64,000 nucleotides of DNA from Pagrus major (lineage: Eukaryota > Chordata > Actinopteri > Spariformes > Sparidae), in NCBI RefSeq assembly GCF_040436345.1, contig NC_133223.1, positions 30,119,493 to 30,183,492 on the forward strand. The letters are read 5' to 3'. This document shows, piece after piece, positions 54,001 through 63,830 of the stretch (position 1 is its first letter; each line of letters opens with the position of its first letter). The notes beneath the pieces are model-generated. The model did no database searches and was not told the origin of the DNA. It saw only the letters and a program-made list of their open reading frames with translations. Position numbers and translations under genes: made by a program.

Positions 54001-55343
54001 GATTTGCATCGACCACAAGCTGAAGGACTGGCAGATCCCTGAACCACCTGTCTGTGAAGGTGAAGGTTGCTTACAATGATTTACAATAAGAACTAGTGCA
54101 CATTTTCTATGTGAACCTGATGATGTATGTATTACAAAACGGAATAATTTGTTGGTTTTGTTGTTTAAGATGCTGTGACAGAGGACGGGGAGATCCTGGT
54201 TTACTTCCCCACAGAGTCGGTGAAGGGTTTTGAGCCACCTGAGGACTGGACCCAGGCCATCAGGCAAACCCACAGAGAGAAGCAGCAGCAGGAGAAGGAA
54301 GGGTAAGAAACTCCAAAACTTTGAATGAAAGACATTAATAAAGGCGCTCACAGTTTTCAAAGAACAAGTCATCACATTGTCACGACCGTGCAGCTACACA
54401 TTCAGTGACTCTCCCTCCTCCATCCTCAGGGTGAGTGCAGCAGCCTGTGCCGCGCCCACCAGTCTGTCCCTGAGGCAGAGGTTGTTCCACAGTCTCCTGG
54501 AGCCGCTCGAGGCCCCGACAGCCCCGCTGGACATCACACACACTCCCACAGCTCAAGAGCTACTGGCCCACAGAGTCCTCCAGAGCTTAGAGGAGGAGAA
54601 GGCTGAGAGCAAAAGGTAAAGCTACAGCTCTGCTGTTAAAGCTCGTCGTTGCATCTAGAATTCATGTTTATAGAGAGAGGAGGTGTTTATGAATCTAAAA
54701 TCAATAACGTCAGTGAAAACCTGATAAAAAGGTCAAGTCTTTGGTTGCACAGTTTCAATCGATTTTAACTATTAACTATAACTTTTTTAATCATTTATTC
54801 AGTGTAGGGATGTCACGATTTTTATTCTAAAATCAACAAAAATATTCACGATATGTGTGTGTCTACTGTCTACAGGAGCATGGAGCAGCTTCAGCACTGG
54901 CTGGACGGTGACCCTGTGGACCACTTGTCCACACCACTCTTCATTCCATCCTCCACTCTGTTGTCCATGCCCACAACAATAGCTCATGCACCCACAGCCA
55001 AGACGAGGGATGCAGCTCTCCCTCAGGTATGATGTGTCCTCTCACCTCCATCACCGCTTCTAGGACGAGTTATGACCTCTTTCAAACATCCATTCTTGAC
55101 GATAGAAATAGTGAACTCTAAATGTTACTATAATGAGTTGCAGATACCATGCATTTTTGTTGTTTTGCTTTCCAGGAGCCGGAGCCCGATGATCTGTTGG
55201 ACAGAGCAGACTGGCCTCGAGCCACGCCCGTATCTATGGCATGGAGACTGAAGGAGCTGGAGCGACAGATTTTGGCGAGTCAAGAGGAAGAACTGGCCTG
55301 CAGGCTGAAGCTGAGTGGTCTGCTGAGCATTGTGGATGACTGA
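42043..55343 (+). CDS. mcm3ap: MCM3-associated protein / germinal-center associated nuclear protein (GANP)
   Basis: Twenty-eight coding exons: 42043-43591, 44033-44280, 44625-44706, 44887-45040, 45175-45368, 45474-45613, 45911-46108, 46226-46494, 46628-46790, 47101-47258, 47669-47892, 48481-48686, 48841-48941, 49119-49250, 49523-49636, 49800-49952, 50699-50896, 51593-51661, 51742-51876, 52001-52154, 52441-52705, 52839-52936, 53240-53630, 53769-54059, 54170-54302, 54430-54615, 54876-55026, 55176-55343. All phases agree; about 2107 aa. It is the scaffold of the TREX-2 mRNA-export complex at nuclear pores. Features: FG-repeat, nucleoporin-like region (about 1-380); RRM-like fold (about 535-610, [20 protein letters not shown]); SAC3 domain (about 745-1060, starting [14 protein letters not shown]); acidic coiled-coil helices (about 1195-1330); and the C-terminal MCM3-binding/acetyltransferase-like region. 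The reconstruction is contiguous with no broken exon. Confidence 0.96.
50219..50432 (-). repeat. CGATTAAT-type dispersed repeat in MCM3AP intron
   Basis: Starts GAGCTGCAACAATTAATTGATTAG. The internal AGTAAACTGAATATCTTTGG, TTGTGGACAAAACGAGACATTTG and CACTCATCAACATTTATC are hallmark pieces of this element. Orientation is opposite to the consensus. Confidence 0.7.
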
Positions 55344-55442
55344 AAACTTTTTAACAACCGACTCTGAAAACTGAGGACAAACAAACTGTCTTTCAATCAA
55401 ACCATGACTTTTTCATCTTTTAGTTTGTTGATTCACTGACGG

Positions 55443-55447
<5 letters not shown>

Positions 55448-55498
<51 letters not shown>
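55448..55498 (+). repeat. (GT)n microsatellite in the MCM3AP 3' UTR
   Basis: Fifty-one bases of uninterrupted GT, about 100 bases after the stop and just before the first AATAAA. Confidence 0.95.
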
Positions 55499-55499
<1 letters not shown>

Positions 55500-55500
55500 T

Positions 55501-55506
55501 AATAAA
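55501..55506 (+). terminator. MCM3AP poly(A) signal AATAAA
   Basis: First hexamer after the stop codon, immediately following the GT repeat. A second AATAAA at 55713-55718 could give a longer 3' UTR. Confidence 0.55.
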
Positions 55507-55739
55507 TACAGTGTCTAACATTTGTGTTTGTTTTTGAACAAACCTGATGAAATGTGTTAAAATCTCTAGAAAAGCTGCTTGTCTTGTCTGCCTTTAACAC
55601 ATTGAATAAATCGGATTGTATTTGTTTAATCAGATACAAACTACAGAATAATTCCTGTGTTGTTTGAACCTGTTTTTGTACTGTTATGAAATTGTATATT
55701 AGCTACATTTTGAATAAAAGTATTATTTTCTATGTAAAC

Positions 55740-56629
55740 CTCCCATTAAGTCCATTTGTTATTCAGTAGTTAAGGCACTGGTCATCATAATCAGTGCTTG
55801 AGCACGAGTAGTATTTATCATAGGAGCGCTCTGGACCCGCCTCTTTCTCTGGCCAACTGGACCAAGTGGACAGTAGAGGTGCAATACGACCTATACTCCC
55901 CTCAAATCACTACAATTCCCATGAAAATGATCAGGCAAACTGAATATGAATCAGTGTTATATATTAAATCATTAGATTATTACTCATGCATTAATGTAAA
56001 AGCAGGATTTTACTGTTGATGTTGAGGTGGAACTTATTTGATCATGATTATTATAGATTAAGCTGCTGATAACTCCCAAAGCGGCACCTTCACAATGCTT
56101 GTTTTGTCCACAGGATAGTCAAAAATCAAAATTATCAGAATAATTAAAAGAAAAAGCAGCAAGACTTCATCTTTGTGAAGCTGGAACCATGAAATGTTTT
56201 TAGATGAAAACTGTTGAAATGAAACAATTGGTGGTGATTAATTGATCAACTGGGACTAGGCCCCACTTCATTGCTTGAGCGGTACGGAGTGCTCCAACAC
56301 CATCATCATGTTTGCAGATGACACAACTTTTTATACATACATCTTTTTTTCTGCTTCTACCCAGTTGAAATGTTTTGTGTTTCATGATGACCATGAAGCT
56401 GATTGCAGGATTCTTTTTTGCACATTGCAGCTTAACAATAAACTCAACAAGTGACATAATAGTGAGACATAATAAATAATAATAATAATTTAAAAAATAA
56501 AAAAAGACGTAAGGGGTATTCCTGTGTCTCTGCTAAAGGGTGTTTTTGTGCCAAGATCAGAAGAAGCGTTTTTTATGAGAATTTATTATGTAGCACTATT
56601 GGACTGGTCAAGTATTCGCAGATGGAGCT
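55740..56629. other. Repeat-rich intergenic sequence downstream of MCM3AP
   Basis: No gene seen. It contains an inverted piece of the ACTCAAG-type repeat (about 55870-56040, matching 60540-60600 in reverse complement) and a CGATTAAT-type remnant (56105-56255, with TTTTGTCCACAGGATAG and GAAGCTGGAACCATG). Confidence 0.5.
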
Positions 56630-56740
56630 TCTTAGGAGGTAGAGTGGGTCATCTGCTAATCGGCAGGTCGTTGGTTCGATTCCTGGATCTTCCGGACTGC
56701 TGTATCGCTCCTGATGAGCTCAGTTTACTGCGAGGACTCT
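56630..56740 (+). mobile_element. tRNA-derived SINE fragment
   Basis: GGAGGTAGAGTGGGTCATCTGC resembles a pol III A box; GGTTCGATTCC at 56673-56683 is a perfect B box. The downstream GCTCCTGATGAGC matches the conserved body of fish tRNA-derived SINEs. It sits at the left border of the first duplicated unit. Confidence 0.7.
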
Positions 56741-56970
56741 CAGTGTTACTCAACCTGCAATTATGAAAAAGGGAAACAAGGAGCCAAATGTCAAAGTGAC
56801 ATTTCTGTCTCCTTTCATAATTCAAAGGGAGGTAACCTTTTCCTTTTGCAAGCTGGATGTGTAGCAATGTTTTGGTAATATCAATAGAAAAGGGCAGAGA
56901 TTCTGATAACACCATGTTTCCCTGGTACTGTAAAAAGAGGATGCTGTTTGTGTTGTGAAATGTGATGTTT
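56712..56970 (+). repeat. Duplicated flank block, copy 1
   Basis: Reads from TGAGCTCAGTTTACTGCGAGGA through CTCAACCTGCAATTATGAAAAAG to CCCTGGTACTGTAAAAAGAGGATGC. Copies 2 and 3 are at 58780-59010 and 63219-63465. It marks the upstream part of the module carrying the small genes. Confidence 0.85.
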
Positions 56971-57106
56971 GTTATTTAGACTGTGCAATCTCTGGACCTC
57001 TGCAGTGACGGAGGCGCTGATGCATTTCCAGAAGATCTGATTAGTACTTTTACTTAAGTAAGTCAGAGTACTTCCTCCACCACTGTCTCTCTGCACTGTG
57101 GCTTCC

Positions 57107-57114
57107 TATAAAAG
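57107..57114 (+). promoter_or_regulatory. TATA box of small gene A
   Basis: TATAAAAG in the context GTGGCTTCCTATAAAAGCAGA, identical in the second unit at 60761. A short noncoding exon would start about 57137 and end at CTCG|GTAAGT (57157). The next acceptor is TTCATTTCAG (57324). Confidence 0.8.
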
Positions 57115-57173
57115 CAGATCCAACACTGCTGTCTGTCGATCTGCACTCCAGAACTCGGTAAGTTCACTTGCAG

Positions 57174-57178
<5 letters not shown>

Positions 57179-57207
<29 letters not shown>
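57179..57207 (+). repeat. (TG)n microsatellite in intron 1 of small gene A
   Basis: Pure TG run a few bases after the donor. It has no counterpart in intron 1 of gene B. Confidence 0.9.
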
Positions 57208-57351
57208 TCATGTTTGTGCGCATGTGTGTGTGCAGGCGCATGCAGTTAAATCTGCATTTTTGTAAAAAAATATGGTCTTTTTTTCTCATATTGAAATGGT
57301 GTTTGTTTGCATTTTTCATTTCAGGGTTTGGATCTGATCTGAAACTCCAAA

Positions 57352-57531
57352 ATGTTCAGCTGTTACACAGGTTATGCGGACCCATGCTATACTTCAGCCT
57401 GGGACCCATGCTACACTTCAGGCTGGGACCCGTGCTATACTTCAGCCCCGGACCCATGCTATACTGCAGGCTGGGACCCATGTGGAGGGTATGGCTATGG
57501 GCCTAGTTGGAGCTTTTGCCTGCCATGTTAG
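57352..57531 (+). CDS. Unrecognised 59-aa Cys/Tyr/Trp repeat protein (small gene A)
   Basis: I do not recognise this family. The ATG lies 27 bases into exon 2 (57325-57548), in a context shared with the second unit (GGTTTGGATCTGATCTGAAA then ATGTTC). Residues 10-41 are four 8-residue repeats (DPCYTSAW, DPCYTSGW, DPCYTSAP, DPCYTAGW), followed by DPC, a GGYGYG stretch and the end WSFCLPC. Cys recurs every eighth residue; there are nine Lys/Arg/Glu-free tens of residues and no charged residue except Asp. There is no signal peptide or membrane segment, so a cytosolic structural or cross-linked protein is more likely than a secreted one. Exon 2 continues past the stop to a conserved donor TAAGG|GTAAGA, then a 3'-UTR exon from 57705 with AATAAA at 57807. 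A tandem paralogue lies 3.8 kb downstream. Gene structure is well supported; function is unknown. Confidence 0.7.
   Translation: MFSCYTGYADPCYTSAWDPCYTSGWDPCYTSAPDPCYTAGWDPCGGYGYGPSWSFCLPC
57379..57474 (+). repeat. Four 24-bp coding tandem repeats in small gene A
   Basis: GACCCATGCTATACTTCAGC-type 24-mers repeated four times in frame, with a partial fifth. Unit count is likely to vary between individuals or species. Confidence 0.9.
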
Positions 57532-57806
57532 GATCCTGAGCAGTAAGGGTAAGATCCAGTTGATTTATTGATTAATATAAAGTGCAAATCATTAAGTCTT
57601 TATCGCACCAAGGTAAATACTGTACAGAAGTCCACTGACGATCACGAACAGTAACAAATCACTTTCTGGAAGTAAATTTGAAAAAAATCTTTCTAATCCT
57701 CCAGCAGCTCCTGCAGCCACGACTCAGACGAGATGACCATGTCTTGATAAGAAGAGAAACAAGACAAGTTGCCACCTGGAAACCTTCATCCTGCTTCGTT
57801 TCATAA

Positions 57807-57812
57807 AATAAA
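57807..57812 (+). terminator. Poly(A) signal of small gene A
   Basis: AATAAA at the end of the 3' exon (from 57705). The exon is clearly alignable with that of gene B: AACAAGACAAGTTGCCACC, GGAAACCTTCATCCTGCTTC. Confidence 0.7.
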
Positions 57813-57939
57813 TCAATTTGTTCTCCCAAATATTAAAGCATGTATTTCGTGTTACACACTGAAACTTTTCATTCATAAAGCAAGTCATCTCTACAATTCC
57901 CTGTCTCTTATTGTCTTTTTTTTTTTTAAATCATAAACA

Positions 57940-58050
57940 AAATCAGAAATACTTTATTGATCCCTAAAGGGAAACTGTGTTACATTTCAGTGTTCCTTCT
58001 AGGACAGAAATGTAACAGTATTGGGAAATTATAAGAAAATATAAACTAAA
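57940..58050 (+). repeat. Dispersed repeat with CAGAAATACTTTATTGATCCC
   Basis: A fish retroposon-like 3' piece. A diverged copy (CAGAAATACTTGATTAAGCCC) lies at 62101-62215, at the same place relative to gene B, so it belongs to the duplicated module. Confidence 0.6.
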
Positions 58051-58499
58051 GATAGTAACCAGAAATATATAAAAAATATTAATAAAATCTAAAATGTGTA
58101 TGCATTATACCAACATATAACTAATTCAGTCTACACATTATTAATGGGATAAATTACTATTTTAGCTTTTTAATTTGACTATTTTACTAATATCTACATG
58201 TCGACAGAGGACCATCACTCCTATGGTCCAATGGTACATGCAATTATGCTAGCACAGCTGAAAACTGTTGTGCTGTTTAAAGAAGCAATGAAATCAGCCT
58301 ATGATTATTTAATCATTTAATGATAATCAGTTAATTTGACCACCTAGATTTTGAAGCATGTGTTTATGTGACACTAGATCACACAGATCACAGGTGTTCC
58401 CTTGTGATTAACAGCATTAAACTGCTTTCTGTTCATCATCAAAGCAAATCATCTCTTTATTCTTTTTACCTCACTGACAAAAGTTGTCTTGTTTTTTAT

Positions 58500-58770
58500 G
58501 CACACTCATATCTCCTCAACAAAAAGTGAACTGTAAAGTCTGCTCTGCCTCCAGAGGACTGCCAGTATCCACAGAAGATGTGAGAAAAATCCTGCGGAGA
58601 GTGAATATGAGTAAAATCCCTGGTCCTGATAACATCCCTGACTGTGTACTGAAAACATGCCAGACAGCTGATATTATAACTTATATTTTTAGTAAGTCAC
58701 TCTCACAGGAGATTGTCCCCACCTGCTTCAAGACAGCCACTGTCGTCACTGTCACTTTGAGAAACAGGTC
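58500..58770 (+). mobile_element. LINE (non-LTR retrotransposon) reverse-transcriptase fragment
   Basis: Open frame with RT N-terminal motifs: EDVRKILRRVNMSKIPGPDN, DCVLKTC, FSKSLSQEIVPTCFKTATV. This matches the K-x-x-GPD and VP-x-CFK-x-A signatures of fish Rex1/CR1/L2-like elements. Only about 90 residues remain, without the catalytic YADD region, so it is a dead fragment. It interrupts the left flank of the second duplicated unit. Confidence 0.75.
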
Positions 58771-58779
58771 GTCCAGTCC

Positions 58780-59010
58780 TCCTCAGTGTCACTCAACCTG
58801 CAAATATGAAAAATGGAAACCATGTGCAATCATTAATGTAATATTTCTTTCTCCTTTCAACATTCAAACTTGGAAAACTTTTTCTTTTTCACTCTGGATA
58901 TGTAGCAATGTTATGGTCATTTCAACAAAAAAGGGGAGATCCCCTGATAGCATCATGTTTCCCTGGTAGTACTGTAAAAAGAGGATGCTGTTTGTGTTGT
59001 GAAATGTTTA
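58780..59010 (+). repeat. Duplicated flank block, copy 2
   Basis: TCACTCAACCTGCAAATATG to GTAAAAAGAGGATGCTGTTTG, colinear with 56735-56970 and 63245-63465. Its left end is replaced by the LINE fragment. Confidence 0.85.
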
Positions 59011-59029
59011 ATATTGAGACTGTGCATCT

Positions 59030-60380
59030 CTGTCTCCTTGACTCTCAACCAGGCGTTAATTTGTGCCGGATCCTGCCGGTGTTGTGCCAATGTAGGTATC
59101 CCCGACAGAAACTGTTTCCCCTCTCTTCTAGCCAAAGATATGGGGGGGAGACATATTATTTCAGACTGTCAACCTGTCTGCCAGAATTTGTATCCCCCCC
59201 TCAAAATGGACAGATGAAGCCTGACCATCAAATGATTTATTTTATGTGTACTTCAGATACTACTCTATAACCTCTGTGATTATGAACAAGTTTCTTCTCT
59301 TCTAGCCAAAGATATTCAGTATGCGTTCCGGGACCTGTGCCCGTCTCGTCATCCCTGCGCTGTCATATGTACTTTGCGTTCCGGCGCCTTATGATTTACA
59401 AATTGAGCACTGCTCTCAACCCAACAACAGCTGTCGGTATGATTGATTAATTGAACCTATGTGGAAGACTTGACTTGAAATGTGAGCCTTGACTCCAAAA
59501 AGACTTGAATAAACTCATCAAAGTCTTGACTTGAGATGCAAGGTTTGACCCCTGAAAGACTAAACTTGACACTTGACTCAGAAACTTGATTGAGACTCAA
59601 ACTTTGAGATCATTTGAGATCAAAGGCTTAGCTGAACTCCTTTAAAGGTGCAATTTGTAAGAATTTTCATTTAAAACATTGAAAAATGAAATAAAATTAT
59701 TAACAGAGTGTTAAGAAATAACAGTTTAACTATATGTCAAAGACATCTAAGTTTTGTGTTAAAGAGGTATCTCCTAAAGTTAGCATGTTAACCAGCCAGC
59801 CCTGAGCCACTTTGAACCTCAAGAGGTGATAGTCTGATACCAAACAACACCAACACTCCCCCGGTACACACCTAAAGCGGCAAACTTTGGGGCTTAGGGC
59901 CACTGACCAGGCTGCCCTTTTTGACGTGCTGAGAGTGAGAACCAGCTGGTTTCTGAACTTTGATAAATACAAAGAAGAAGAAGAAATAGAAGGTTCTGCA
60001 TTTTATGAGTGTTACAACACAGGTATCGACACAATCGTACTCCCACACTGTGGTCTCACTGGCAGAAATGTAGAGAAACAGTGAAAAGTCAAGGTTCAGG
60101 TCAGAGTCAATATCTTTGAGTGTTAGAGGGTATTGGTTGTACAAAACAAGCTATTTTGATACATCTCGTCATCTCAGGAAGAAATGAAGAGGTATTTAAT
60201 TGTTTTTGTATGTTTTTCAAAACATTTTGTAAATTACAAACATGCACATAAAACACCTGAACACACCTTTATACTGCTTTTTGTTTGTTTATTTATTGTG
60301 TGTAATGACTTTTGCTCCAGGTTTTGAAATGTTTCGACACAACAAAGGTAAATAACACATTTTTTTCCCAACTCATTTCA
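59030..60380. other. Repeat-derived spacer inside the second unit
   Basis: Contains a degenerate array of ACTTGACTTGA-like words (59466-59632) and a block beginning AAAGGTGCAATTTGTAAGAA (59645), both of dispersed fish-repeat character. A 72-codon Cys-containing frame at 58999-59217 has no counterpart in the other units. Confidence 0.5.
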
Positions 60381-60480
60381 GGTTTGCACAATTGGTTGGA
60401 CAACACATGCATTGTGAAGGAGTCACTTTGGGCTCTGGGTAACTGTAACTGCATTTCTCAGTATTTTATTAATTTTTACA
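60381..60480 (+). repeat. Exon-like block shared by units 2 and 3, copy 1
   Basis: TTTCAG|GTTTGCACAATTGGTTGG to ATTTTTACAAAACAT. A second copy is at 63831-63930. Both copies are preceded by pyrimidine-rich acceptor-like sequence. In unit 2 it lies 380 bases upstream of the gene B TATA box. Confidence 0.75.
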
Positions 60481-60539
60481 AAACATACAATTGATTCTTA
60501 ATAATAAAAATAATAGTTATTTGTAAAACAGTTCAACAT

Positions 60540-60745
60540 AGCTCCACCTCAACCATCTACAACATTAAAATCCTGCTTTTACATTGATGCATGAGCAATA
60601 TCAATCTCACGATATCATATTTAATAGTATAAGAGTAACAATTTTCTGCATGGAGTACTTTTACTTTTAATACTTTAAGTACATTTTCAATGCAGGACTT
60701 TTACTTAAGTAAAGGATCTGAGTACTTCCTCCTCCACTGCCTGTC
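60540..60745 (+). repeat. 3' part of the ACTCAAG-type repeat next to the gene B promoter
   Basis: AAAATCCTGCTTTTACATTG, GGAGTACTTTTACTTTTAATAC, GACTTTTACTTAAGTAAAGG and GAGTACTTCCTCCTCCACTG. This is the end of a dispersed fish repeat, finishing about 20 bases before the TATA box. Unit 1 keeps the last 60 bases at 57030-57090. Confidence 0.7.
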
Positions 60746-60760
60746 CGCCCCGTGGCTTCC

Positions 60761-60768
60761 TATAAAAG
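60761..60768 (+). promoter_or_regulatory. TATA box of small gene B
   Basis: TATAAAAG in the same context as at 57107. The noncoding exon 1 (start about 60790) ends at CACTCA|GTAAGT (60815). Intron 1 runs to TTCATTTCAG at 61123. Confidence 0.8.
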
Positions 60769-61150
60769 CAGAGCCAGTTCACTGCTGTGTCAGTGGATCT
60801 GCACTCCAGCACTCAGTAAGTTGAGTAGTAGCTCTCTGGCATAAAATTTGTGCGATCGATATGTTGATCAGCTTGTATTTCCTTGATTGACTGTTCTGCA
60901 TTATTCTGTCATCATGTTTTTCATCAGTAAGACATATCCAACTGATGTCTTAATGTGAGACCTGGCTTTATGATGCTATCTTTTCTACAGTGGACTGCAG
61001 TTGCTTTCTTTCTACACAATATATCATTTTATCTCAAGCAACTGCTTCAGTCTGCATTTGTGTAAAAATGTGTTTTTATTTTTCTCATGTTAGGTGTTTG
61101 TTCGTTTGCTTCTTTCATTTCAGGGTTTGGATCTGATCTGAAATTCTAAA

Positions 61151-61508
61151 ATGTTCGGCTTTAACATCAGGAGCTCAGGTTTGTTCTCATCATTTTGTCG
61201 AACCTTCTTCACTGAATTTTAAGGAACAAAGAAAGAGACAAATGATGAGCCCCATCCCTTTTGTTTGACTAGGAAACCAAGGGGTATACGGAGGAGGATA
61301 CCCAGGATGTGAACCAGGATGTGAACCAATACCTTGCCAACCCCAACCCCAACCCGACCTTCCGGGGTCCTTTGGTCTATCCATTTCTCTGCCCTTTTTG
61401 TCAGGCCTTACTCAGCCCTCAGTCCCATGCTTCCCTCAGCCCTCTCTTCCATGCCTTCCATTCGGAGGGATGGGAGCGCCTGCTTGGGGGGGTTGCCGAC
61501 CGTGTTAG
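61151..61508 (+). CDS. Unrecognised 87-aa Pro/Cys/Gly-rich protein (small gene B)
   Basis: Paralogue of gene A; family not recognised. Coding parts 61151-61178 and 61273-61508 flank a 94-base intron (CTCAG|GTTTGT ... TGACTAG|GAA). The joined phase (1+2) gives one open frame to TAG. The start MFGFNIRSSGNQGVYGGGYP is Gly/Tyr-rich, then CEPGCEPIPCQPQPQPD, a hydrophobic Ser/Leu/Phe middle, SVPCFPQPSLPCLP, and the end WGGCRPC, which corresponds to WSFCLPC of gene A. There is no signal peptide. After the stop the conserved donor TAAGG|GTAAGA (61526) leads to a 3'-UTR exon from 61819. Upstream noncoding exon, promoter and 3' UTR all align with gene A, while the coding core has diverged strongly. Without the 94-base splice the frame from the ATG would differ, so the intron is a prediction to confirm. 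Confidence 0.62.
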
Positions 61509-61904
61509 GATCCTGACCAGTAAGGGTAAGATCCAGTTGATTTATTGAAAATGTAAAATGCAAATCATTGAGTCTTTTTTTTTTTTTGGCACCAAAGTAA
61601 ATACAGCTCAACAGTCCACTGACAGTCAGTAACAGTTACATTTAAGCTTTATTAATTTCCCTTGTGCAATAAATCAAAGTAGTAAACTCAGTTGTCAGTT
61701 TAGATACACCTTAGGTAAACAGCTAAAACTATTACAGTGTAGGAACATTACTAATGGACTAATTGACATGTCTTTAGTAAATGAAATGATGATATTTGTC
61801 TCTGCTGTCGTCCTCCAGCAACTCCTGCAGCAGCGCCTCTGATGAGGTGAAGGAAAAGAAACAAGACCAGTTGCCACCTGGAAGCCTTCATCCTGCTTCC
61901 TTTT

Positions 61905-61910
61905 AATAAA
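61905..61910 (+). terminator. Poly(A) signal of small gene B
   Basis: AATAAA ending the exon that starts at 61819. The exon shares CAAGACCAGTTGCCACCTGG and CTTCATCCTGCTTC with gene A. Confidence 0.7.
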
Positions 61911-61999
61911 AATAATCATTTTGTTTGATCACCTAAATTTTAAATCTTTTTTTTTTTTGTGCAACATGCTATGCTTTTGATAAATTGGACATAATTGTT

Positions 62000-63218
62000 C
62001 CCTTGTGATTAACAACATTAAACTGCTTTCTGTTCATCACAAAAAAAGTCATTGCCTTGTCTCTTTATTGTCATCTAAAAAAAAATAAAAAATATCCGTA
62101 TCAGAAATACTTGATTAAGCCCTGAATGGAATCTGGGTTACAATAGAGTTGCTCCTTCCAGAAAAGAAATGTCACAGTATAATGAAATTGTAAGAAAATA
62201 TAAAACTTGAGAACATAATAAATAAGGGTTTGCACAAATAGAAATTTGGTCGAGGGGTTGAATCAGACCTGTGGCCCCTTTGCTGCATGTCATCCTCTCT
62301 CTCTCTTCTGGCTTTCCTGTCAACTCTTCAAGCTGTCATGGCAAATAAAGGCACTACAAAGCCTAACAAAATATGCAAAAAAGAAAAAAAAAGTGGCCTT
62401 CCTTTGGCTTGCTGAGTGTCTGGAGCGTCACTAATCAATCTATTCTTGTTCTGAGAGATAAAGTCTGTCCTATGCAAGAAATTGAAGGTTTAAAGATCTC
62501 ACACAATAGTGTGTAATATTCTGGCTATCCTGTGCCTTTTCCTGAGGTTTCCTCTATCCACTGAGGTGATGGGATTGTGATTTTGGGCTGTATAAATAAA
62601 ACTGATTCGACTGGACACAATAATGAGCCCTGAGGGACACCACATATGTCAACTTTCCTAGATGTATAGTATCCCAAGAGAAAATTGTTGTCGTTTTAGA
62701 TGAGATGTGACCGTCCTTCTTACCCATGTGAACCAGTCACTTCTCAAGCCTTTCCAATAGGATCTTGCCCTTTCACAACGTGTCTATCTTATTTTGTGTT
62801 TGGTAGGCCAACACAAAATAACATCAATACCCATAAAATGCACTTCACTGCATTATATGTTCAGGCATACTTTTTGCAACATGCAGTACACAAAATAGTG
62901 GCGTTAGAGATATGATTATTCCATAACAAACACAATGGGGCAAAATTATGGACAATATACAGTGCATAAAATAATGAGGCAGTTATCTGTATGGATACAT
63001 ACATTTTTGTATGTGAGCTGTGGTTATGATGGATTGTTGGTATTAATGAAAATAATGAGAGGATGAATATTACATGTGTACTGTGGTGAAGGGATGGGGC
63101 AATGGAATAAGTAAATGCTATTCATTAATGACTTTGCAAAGTAAAATATATATAAAATTTAATAAAACAGAAACAGCATCATTCAAGTTGTTCCCTGATT
63201 AATTTTACAGTCCTGTTA
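62000..63218. other. Spacer between units 2 and 3
   Basis: No gene seen. It contains TTGTGATTAACAACATTAAA (about 62000, also near 58400), the CAGAAATACTTGATT repeat (62101-62215), a retroposon tail GCTGTATAAATAAAACTGATT (62587-62607) and AT-rich unique sequence. Confidence 0.5.
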
Positions 63219-63465
63219 AGGAGCTAAGTTCATTGCGAGGATTACAGTGTTACTCAACCTGCAAATATGAAAAAGGGGAACAAATATAAATGTGACATTT
63301 CTTTCTCCTTTCAACATTCAGAGGGGGTAAACTTTTCCTTTTTCACTCTGGATATGTAGCAATGTCATGGTCACTTCAATAGAAAAGAGGAGAGAGGCTT
63401 ATAACACAGTTTTTCCCTGGTACTGTAAAAAGAGGATGCAGTGTTTATTGTGAAATGTGATGTAT
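63219..63465 (+). repeat. Duplicated flank block, copy 3
   Basis: GGAGCTAAGTTCATTGCGAGGA, CTCAACCTGCAAATATGAAA and CCCTGGTACTGTAAAAAGAG, colinear with copies 1 and 2. Indicates the start of a third module. Confidence 0.85.
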
Positions 63466-63830
63466 TGAAAGTATTGTGATTAATAAGATATGACAGCAGT
63501 GAACATGCATTTTAGATGAGTTACATTTATACTCTTTGAAAACATCTTTAAAAAGACAAGTAAATTGTATGTAAGCTAATGCATGATGCAGGGGTTTACT
63601 ACCAGGGAGTTATTGTGAGCAAAAATTATGATTCGGTTTATTTAATAATTGTTTTTGTTTGTTTTTCAATAAATGTCAATTACAAACACGCACAAAACAA
63701 AACAATTAATTTGCTATTTTACCTATTTTGAGTCCATCTTAACAAATGTTAAGTTTTGCTGTCTTTTCCTTTTAAATACTTTAATAATTTTATTTCTTTT
63801 CTTTTTTTTCTTCTTTTTTTTTAATTTTCA

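Noticed and set aside
56643-56700. Possible functional tRNA gene
   Set aside because: The B box is good but the stems do not close into a cloverleaf and SINE body sequence follows; it is a SINE head.
61309-61548. 79-codon frame in gene B and the matching 57374-57571 frame in gene A, both ending SKGKIQLIY
   Set aside because: They lack the conserved ATG after the exon 2 acceptor and read through the conserved donor into the intron. The other frame has clean repeats in A and exact splice-phase arithmetic in B. They stay a weak alternative because the frame is open in both copies.
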